From Candidatus Latescibacterota bacterium (GTDB lineage Bacteria; JAAXHH01; JACQVL01), in assembly GCA_016209865.1 (NCBI GenBank), contig JACQVL010000328.1:1-10869 (forward strand): 10,869 nt of DNA, read 5' to 3'. The position numbers and the translations under genes were made by a program. This document shows positions 6,489 through 10,869 of the stretch, piece after piece; the first letter of the stretch is position 1; every line of letters starts with the position of its first letter. The notes beneath the pieces are model-generated. The model ran no database searches. It saw only the letters and a program-made list of their open reading frames with translations, and had not been told where the DNA came from.

Positions 6489-7352
6489 ATGAGAGTAGCC
6501 CTCTCGGTCCGGATTGCCGAATCACCGGGCTCGAAGGAGCAGACGACCCGCACCCTGGCGCAGCTTGCGGCACTGGCCGCAGGCATCGGCTATCAGGCGG
6601 TGTGCATGCGCGCGTCACAGGTGGGGATTCAGACGCCTCTACAGGACATCACGGCGGCCCGACACACGGTGCAGGGCTATGGCTTGACGGTGTCCATGGT
6701 GACCGGCGATGTGGCGATCCCGCTCAACAACGACCGGGCGCCGGAGGCGCTGCGACACATCACCCCGTATCTCGACCTGGCCGCGTTGTTAGAGTCGGAT
6801 CTGATTCGGGTGGGAATGAAGCACGACACGGAGATCGTCTGGGCGCAGCGGGCGGCGGATGAGGCTCGGGAACGCGGCATTCGACTCGCCCATCAGTCAC
6901 ATACGCTGAGTCTGTTCGAGACCGTCGCGGGCTCGCTCGACGTCCTCAGGCGCATCAACCGTCCCAACTTCGGGCTCATCTACGAACCGGCGAACCTGGA
7001 CCTGTGTGGACAGGATTATGGCCCGGAGACCATCACACGGTTCGAGCCCTGGCTGTTCAACGTCTACCTCCAGAATCATCGCAAAACGCCGGACGGCCGT
7101 GTCACGCTCGCCACCTGGAGCCAGGGGGCCGTGTCCTACGACCCGATCCGGCTCCAGGACTCCGGGGGCCTCGACTTCCCGATGATCCTGGACACGCTCG
7201 ACCGCATCGGGTACACCGGGTATGTCACCGTGCATCAGGCGTTCACGGAGCTAATGGAGCCGGAAGACGCCGCCCGGCAGAGTTATGACCATCTGACGCG
7301 GATCGGGCATGTTGAACCTCTCAAAGGCGGTGGTCAGGGACACCAAGCCTGA
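6489..7352 (+). CDS. Sugar phosphate isomerase/epimerase-like TIM barrel (xylose isomerase-like), 287 aa
   Basis: AGGGGAGG (6475-6482) precedes the ATG by six bases. The protein shows the AP-endonuclease-2/xylose isomerase-like barrel: GIGYQAVCMRA (residues 32-42), GLTVSMVTGD (65-74), SDLIRVGMK (103-111), GIRLAHQSH (130-138), NFGLIYEPANL (160-170), LFNVYLQNHR (189-198) and a final GGLDFPMILDTLDRIGYTGY (226-245) followed by VTVHQAF. The order and spacing fit the family. The four positions that usually bind the divalent metal (Glu, Asp, His, Glu) appear here as His135/Gln136, Glu166, Tyr193 (with His197 nearby) and His249, so metal use may differ or be absent. I recall a subgroup with the same LQNHR and VTVHQAF motifs, so this is probably a real subfamily rather than decay. 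The likely role is isomerisation or epimerisation of a keto sugar produced by the neighbouring Gfo/Idh enzyme. A 115-base gap follows. Confidence 0.87.
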   Translation: MRVALSVRIAESPGSKEQTTRTLAQLAALAAGIGYQAVCMRASQVGIQTPLQDITAARHTVQGYGLTVSMVTGDVAIPLNNDRAPEALRHITPYLDLAALLESDLIRVGMKHDTEIVWAQRAADEARERGIRLAHQSHTLSLFETVAGSLDVLRRINRPNFGLIYEPANLDLCGQDYGPETITRFEPWLFNVYLQNHRKTPDGRVTLATWSQGAVSYDPIRLQDSGGLDFPMILDTLDRIGYTGYVTVHQAFTELMEPEDAARQSYDHLTRIGHVEPLKGGGQGHQA

Positions 7353-7467
7353 TCGGGTGCTGTGGCAGCGGTGTGGAATGGAGCACACGATTCTGAGTGA
7401 AGTGCGAACATGACGGGGAGTGTCGCCGTTTCCGGATAGCGCCCCGCTGACGCATTAGGAGGCGCTC

Positions 7468-9306
7468 ATGTCAACGCCGATGTCCGATTTGCGAAGCCTG
7501 CCTCTCAACCAATTCCAGCGTCTGCGCGATTCCGGGACCTCGCTCGTCCCCGAACTGGAAGCGGCCCGCCTCAACCGTCAGGCCCTGTGTGTCGCTCCCC
7601 AGACGCAGGTCGTACTCGCCCAGACTCAGCCCCTCATGGACACCCTCGATCAGATTCCCCAGACTTCCTACACCCTCTACCGCCACTTCATGCACACCGG
7701 CGACCGAGCTGGCTACGAGACCCCGTATTTCCTCAAACGCGCCCGGCTGGCCGCTGCCAGCCTGCGGCTGTTCCTGGGGCTGGAGACGGCATACGGTGCC
7801 ATGCTCCGGGATCTCGTACACGACTATGTGTGGGCCATCTGCGAGGAGAGTACCTGGGTTCTTCCTGCGCACGAATCTGTCGCCATCGACCTCTTTGCCG
7901 CTGAGACGGGGTTCATGCTGGCTGAGACCCTCTGTCTCCTCGGTCCCACCCTCGAGACTGAAATTCGCCACCGGGTGCGTCAGGAGATCGAGCATCGGAT
8001 TTTCACCCCCTACCTGCGCCTCGCGCCGGTATTCTGGTGGCAGAAGGGCCACAACAACTGGAATGGCGTCTGTAACAGCGCGATCGCCGCGACGTTTCTC
8101 CTCGTGGAACCGGAGCCGGGACGGAGGGCCCACGCGCTCGAGCTCGCCTTGGCCGGGCTGCAGGTGTTTCTCGACACGGCCTTCGAGGCGGACGGGAGTT
8201 CGACCGAGGGGGTGGCCTACTGGCATTACGGGCTGATGAACGTCGTCGTCCTGGCCGAAATGCTGCGAGCCTGTAGCGGGGGGACGATCGACCTGCTCGC
8301 CTCGACGCGAATGCGCCAGATTGCCGCCTACCCGGCCAAGTTGCACCTCTCCGGGTCGTCGTTTGCGAGCTTCTCGGACTGCGATGAGACCATCCACTTC
8401 CATCCGGGCATCCTCACCAGGCTGGCCGACCGCACGGGGGAGCGGTCGTTACTGGCCCTCCTGGCCCCGCCTGCGGAACCCGCCACGGATTGGCGGCTGC
8501 CGATGATGCTGCGGACGCTCCTCTGGTGGGATGGTCGTCAACCGGACGCGATCCCGGTGGAGGATGCCGTGCTGCCAGCCGGCGGGGTGGCTCGCCTCGT
8601 CGGGTGCACCCCGGCCGGGAGGCCGGTCGTCCTGGCCATCAAGGCAGGCCACAACGGGGAGAACCACAATCAGAACGATGTCGGAAGCTTTCTGGTGCAT
8701 GTGGGCGGCGAGACGCTGCTCACCGATCCGGGCCGGGGGCTGTACACGCGGGAGTACTTCAGTGACCGGCGGTACGAGAACCTCTTTGCCAATTCGTACG
8801 GCCACAGCGTCCCGCGCATCAACGGTCAGGTACAAGGCACGGGCCGGTCGTTCGCCGGTGAGTTGTTCGGGATTGAACAGGAAACCGGGGCCAAACGGGC
8901 CGTCGTGGAGTTCGCCCGGGCGTATCCAGTGACGGAGCTGACGAGTGCCCGGCGCGAGCTGTGGCTGGCCATCGATGGGGTACAGACCGGCGTGGTGTGG
9001 CTGCACGATCGGTTCCGCTTCACCGGCCAGCCGGGCGTGGTGGAAGAAGCGTTGATCACCTGGCAGGAGGTCGAGGTGGCGGGAGAGACGGCGCTGATTC
9101 ACGGCCCGCGTCAGACCCTACGCCTGGTGATTGAGTCACCCGCCGGGGTCTCCTTCGCGCTGGAACGCTTCGAGGAGCAGAGCCGGACCAATGGCAAATC
9201 GGCCATCCTCAAGCGCCTCAACATCGCGCTGCCGGCGGCACAGGACCTGCAGGTCAGGGTACGCATGGAGGTGGTGGACTCAGCGAGCGCAGCCCCAGGA
9301 GTCTGA
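7468..9306 (+). CDS. Heparinase II/III-family protein (polysaccharide lyase-like), 612 aa
   Basis: A textbook ribosome site, TTAGGAGG (7455-7462), stands five bases before the ATG. The N-terminal half is helical, as in an alpha/alpha toroid. It includes NNWNGVCNSAIAA (196-208) and DGSSTEGVAYWHYGL (242-256), which hold the Asn, Glu, Tyr and His residues typical of the lyase cleft (Tyr251, His253). The C-terminal half is a beta sandwich with GHNGENHNQNDVGSF (394-408), LLTDPGRGLY (417-426) and YGHSVPRING (444-453), matching the heparinase II/III-like domain, in which a His from this part joins catalysis. The family cleaves acidic polysaccharides (heparin, alginate and similar) by beta-elimination, leaving unsaturated uronates. 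No signal peptide is present (the start is MSTPMSDLRSLPLNQ), so a cytoplasmic oligosaccharide lyase is likely. The enolase follows after 17 bases, which implies co-transcription. The true substrate is unknown. Confidence 0.9.
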   Translation: MSTPMSDLRSLPLNQFQRLRDSGTSLVPELEAARLNRQALCVAPQTQVVLAQTQPLMDTLDQIPQTSYTLYRHFMHTGDRAGYETPYFLKRARLAAASLRLFLGLETAYGAMLRDLVHDYVWAICEESTWVLPAHESVAIDLFAAETGFMLAETLCLLGPTLETEIRHRVRQEIEHRIFTPYLRLAPVFWWQKGHNNWNGVCNSAIAATFLLVEPEPGRRAHALELALAGLQVFLDTAFEADGSSTEGVAYWHYGLMNVVVLAEMLRACSGGTIDLLASTRMRQIAAYPAKLHLSGSSFASFSDCDETIHFHPGILTRLADRTGERSLLALLAPPAEPATDWRLPMMLRTLLWWDGRQPDAIPVEDAVLPAGGVARLVGCTPAGRPVVLAIKAGHNGENHNQNDVGSFLVHVGGETLLTDPGRGLYTREYFSDRRYENLFANSYGHSVPRINGQVQGTGRSFAGELFGIEQETGAKRAVVEFARAYPVTELTSARRELWLAIDGVQTGVVWLHDRFRFTGQPGVVEEALITWQEVEVAGETALIHGPRQTLRLVIESPAGVSFALERFEEQSRTNGKSAILKRLNIALPAAQDLQVRVRMEVVDSASAAPGV

Positions 9307-9323
9307 TACCCAACGGAGGGCGT

Positions 9324-10493
9324 ATGCGGATTGACGCGATTCGTCTGGATATCGTCGAGAGCGACCCGATCGTGCCCGAGTGGCGACCGTTGCGGACGAT
9401 GCGCGAGTACCCCGGGACACGCGCTGTCCGCTTCGGCCATCAGCCCTACGACGGGCCCACGCTGCAACTCGGCCCCCGGCCCGTCTACCTCTGCCTCCTG
9501 CGGATTCAGACCGACGCCAATCTCGAAACGTGCGGCTTCTTGACCGGCAGTTGGGGCCGGGAACAGGCGGAGTGGGAGGCGCAGACGTTCAAGGTGCAAT
9601 GGGAGGCCGAGCTGGTCGGCGCTGAGGCGCTCGACCGGGAGTACCTGTGGCACAAACTCTGGATGGCCCGCCGGTATTTTCACCTGCCGTCCACCGCGCC
9701 CCTGGCCCTGATCGACGAACTACTCTGGGACCTGGCCGGCCTGTACGCCCACCTCCCGGTGCACAAACTCCTCGGCGGGTTTCGAGACCGCGTCCCGGCC
9801 TACCTCACGGAGACCGCCGTGTCGTATGACGACACCCTCCAGGCCGCTGAACGAGCCAACCGCGAAGGATATAAGGGATTCAAAGATCATGCGATGCTCG
9901 GAGTCGCCACCAACATCGCCCTGGCCAAAGACCTCCGGGCGCTGGTGGGGGATGATCTGGCGTTGATGCACGACCCGGTCCAGCAGTACAGCCTCGACGA
10001 CGCGATCATCGTCGGACAGGCGTTGGAACGGTTCGGCTACCTCTGGATCGAGGAACCGCTCCAGGAATTCGACATTCGTGGATTGAAACGCCTCTCGGAG
10101 GCGCTGGATTTGCCGGTGATGGCGTTAGAGTCGCTCCCCGGCAACCCGTACCTGGCCGTCCCGTACCTGACGGCCGGCGCGATCGACATCGTCCGCCAGA
10201 CCGGGCTGGGGATTACGGGTCAGATGAAGCTGGCCAACCTGGCCCAGATGTTCGGACTCAACTGCCATGGCGGCAACCCGCACGTGGTCGCCGCGATTCG
10301 GAATGACGACTGGTGGGAGGTCCCGGCCTGGACGTGGCGGCCGGCGGACCGGGTCGTCACCACGGCGGCGGCCTCGTTGATCCGCGACACGACGACCGTC
10401 CGGGACGGATACATGTACGTGCCGCAGACTTCGGGGCTGGGACGGGAGATCGAGTGGGCGGAGATTGAAGCCCGGACTGTGGCCACGTTTTAG
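9324..10493 (+). CDS. Enolase-superfamily enzyme, mandelate racemase type (probable acid-sugar dehydratase), 389 aa
   Basis: CGGAGGG (9314-9320) precedes ATG 9324. The length is typical. The N-terminal cap covers about residues 1-125, then the barrel follows. Visible key residues: Lys184 and Lys187 in EGYKGFKDHA (a KxxK arrangement at the second-strand base position); metal ligands Asp217 (ALMHDPVQQ), Glu243 or 244 (YLWIEEP) and Glu269 (VMALESLPG); and the His-Asp dyad, Asp288 (GAIDIVRQTGLG) with His315 (LNCHGGNPH). This set marks the MR subgroup, whose members abstract the proton alpha to a carboxylate and often dehydrate aldonates or uronate-derived acids to 2-keto-3-deoxy acids. Adjacent to a lyase, a TIM-barrel isomerase and a Gfo/Idh dehydrogenase, a dehydratase role is the best guess. 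The cap sequence (MREYPGTRAVRFG, then TCGFLTGSWG) is unlike that of common characterised members, so the substrate cannot be assigned. It is the last intact gene of the set. Confidence 0.92.
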   Translation: MRIDAIRLDIVESDPIVPEWRPLRTMREYPGTRAVRFGHQPYDGPTLQLGPRPVYLCLLRIQTDANLETCGFLTGSWGREQAEWEAQTFKVQWEAELVGAEALDREYLWHKLWMARRYFHLPSTAPLALIDELLWDLAGLYAHLPVHKLLGGFRDRVPAYLTETAVSYDDTLQAAERANREGYKGFKDHAMLGVATNIALAKDLRALVGDDLALMHDPVQQYSLDDAIIVGQALERFGYLWIEEPLQEFDIRGLKRLSEALDLPVMALESLPGNPYLAVPYLTAGAIDIVRQTGLGITGQMKLANLAQMFGLNCHGGNPHVVAAIRNDDWWEVPAWTWRPADRVVTTAAASLIRDTTTVRDGYMYVPQTSGLGREIEWAEIEARTVATF

Positions 10494-10592
10494 ACCATGA
10501 AGAGCCTCGACGAAGACGAGCGTACCCTCTCTGTTACCCTCTTTGGGGGGTCGTACTCGTTTTCCGCGATGATAGCAACTGATAAAGAGCCG

Positions 10593-10700
10593 ATTCGTCG
10601 TCGAGTCCTGATCGTGGCGCATAGCGACCGTCAGGAGCGGACGCGTCTGATCAGTACTCGGGTCGCAACCCGTCGAGAAAGGAAACTCTATGAAGGGTAA
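10593..10700 (+). pseudogene. BrnT-type toxin relic (C-terminal part)
   Basis: The frame is open from ATG 10497, but only its last 35 codons resemble a known family: RRRVLIVAHSDRQERTR, then LISTRVATRRERKLYEG. BrnT toxins (RelE-like ribonucleases of type II toxin-antitoxin systems) end in a pattern like 'R-x-x-V-x-x-x-R-x-x-x-x-R-I-I-S-A-R-x-A-T-x-x-E-R-x-x-Y'. The match covers the conserved basic cluster. The preceding 32 codons (MKSLDEDERTLSVTLFGG and onward) do not show the usual N-terminal 'F-x-W-D-x-x-K-A-x-x-N-x-x-K-H' motif in any forward frame, so the toxin has lost its N-terminal half. It overlaps the antitoxin start by 11 bases, the normal arrangement for such pairs. Confidence 0.6.
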
Positions 10701-10761
10701 ACCGCACGTGGCGGATGATCTGCGTCCGGACTATAACGCCACCCTGTTAAAAGATGGGTAA
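10690..10761 (+). pseudogene. Truncated antitoxin partner of the BrnT-like relic
   Basis: The ATG at 10690 overlaps the toxin stop and is preceded by AAAGGA (10677-10682). Translation gives MKGKPHVADDLRPDYNATLL then KDG and TAA. This resembles the start of a common small antitoxin-like family ('M-K-x-x-x-H-V-S-D-D-L-R-P-E-Y-D', normally continuing 'G-V-R-G-K-Y' for about 45 more residues), often encoded after BrnT toxins. Here the match stops exactly before the VRGKY part and A/T-rich sequence follows, which suggests a deletion or insertion break near 10757. Confidence 0.55.
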
Positions 10762-10841
10762 TGTCCCTCAGCTGCCTTGATAGGTAAACCGATGGGATTG
10801 GCATACTACATGTTGGGATCAATATTTGGTTATGGCCCATA

Positions 10842-10869
10842 TATAGTGGTAATCCGCCCTGAACAAGCC
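10842..10869 (+). repeat. Short dispersed repeat, copy 2 (cut by window end)
   Basis: TATAGTG, six bases, then CGCCCTGAACAAGCC. It corresponds to 716-741 with 23 identical columns of 28. It lies about 80 bases after the point where the antitoxin frame breaks. Whether a hairpin follows, as it does after copy 1, cannot be seen. Confidence 0.4.

Larger units (their letters stand above)
10494..10869. other. Downstream decay region, 376 bp
   Basis: After the enolase stop there is no intact gene. The stretch holds the end of a BrnT-like toxin, an overlapping 23-codon antitoxin fragment, and an A/T-rich tail that contains the second copy of the short repeat seen at 716-741. I found no convincing rho-independent terminator for the operon here. 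Confidence 0.6.

Noticed and set aside
7471-8403. Minus-strand open frame of 310 codons opposite the lyase gene
   Set aside because: It is a mirror of the lyase coding strand, with no ribosome site and no domain.
10515-10560. Possible terminator hairpin (ACGAGCGTAC with GTACTCGT)
   Set aside because: The stem is short with a bulge and a long loop, and no T-run follows.
1-10869. CRISPR array, tRNA or rRNA genes
   Set aside because: I saw no regularly spaced direct repeats, no cloverleaf with a conserved T-loop, and no rRNA-like stretches on either strand.

Overview
The window is GC-rich bacterial DNA, apart from A/T-richer stretches near 540-720 and after about 10760. All convincing genes lie on the + strand behind good Shine-Dalgarno sites. 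I cannot name the species. The mix of a heparinase-type lyase, Gfo/Idh oxidoreductase, sugar isomerase-like TIM barrel, mandelate racemase-type enolase, SDR and a large secreted beta-propeller resembles carbohydrate-catabolic regions of Planctomycetes, Verrucomicrobia, Poribacteria and uncultured soil bacteria. That is family knowledge, not proof of taxonomy.

Layout. (1) 1-528: C-terminal part of an SDR (NAD-dependent epimerase/dehydratase), cut by the window edge. (2) 529-1130: a stretch with no firm gene, holding a MITE-like palindromic element (548-679) and an attC-like imperfect hairpin (739-789). (3) 1131-3927: two exported proteins, a 119-aa hypothetical and a 748-aa NHL-type propeller protein. 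They are separated by a second MITE-like element (about 1519-1657) that has a long perfect inner inverted repeat and 6-bp flanking direct repeats. (4) 4184-5376: the broken remains of one enolase-superfamily gene, running into an apparently N-terminally truncated conserved protein of unknown function. (5) 5457-10493: four intact, closely spaced genes (Gfo/Idh/MocA dehydrogenase, xylose isomerase-like TIM barrel, heparinase II/III-family protein, MR-type enolase), very likely one operon. (6) 10494-10869: relics of a BrnT-type toxin and its overlapping antitoxin, then an A/T-rich tail ending in a sequence that resembles 716-741.

How the genes may work together: the heparinase-family protein would beta-eliminate an acidic (uronate-containing) oligosaccharide. 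The SDR and Gfo/Idh enzymes would oxidise or epimerise the released sugars, the TIM barrel would isomerise or epimerise them, and the enolase-superfamily enzyme would dehydrate an acid sugar to a 2-keto-3-deoxy acid. The lyase has no visible signal peptide, so this looks like intracellular processing of an imported oligosaccharide. No transporter, sulfatase or regulator is in the window. The substrate is unknown. The locus also carries many marks of decay and mobile DNA: two MITE-like elements, a deleted and frameshifted enolase, and a truncated toxin-antitoxin pair.
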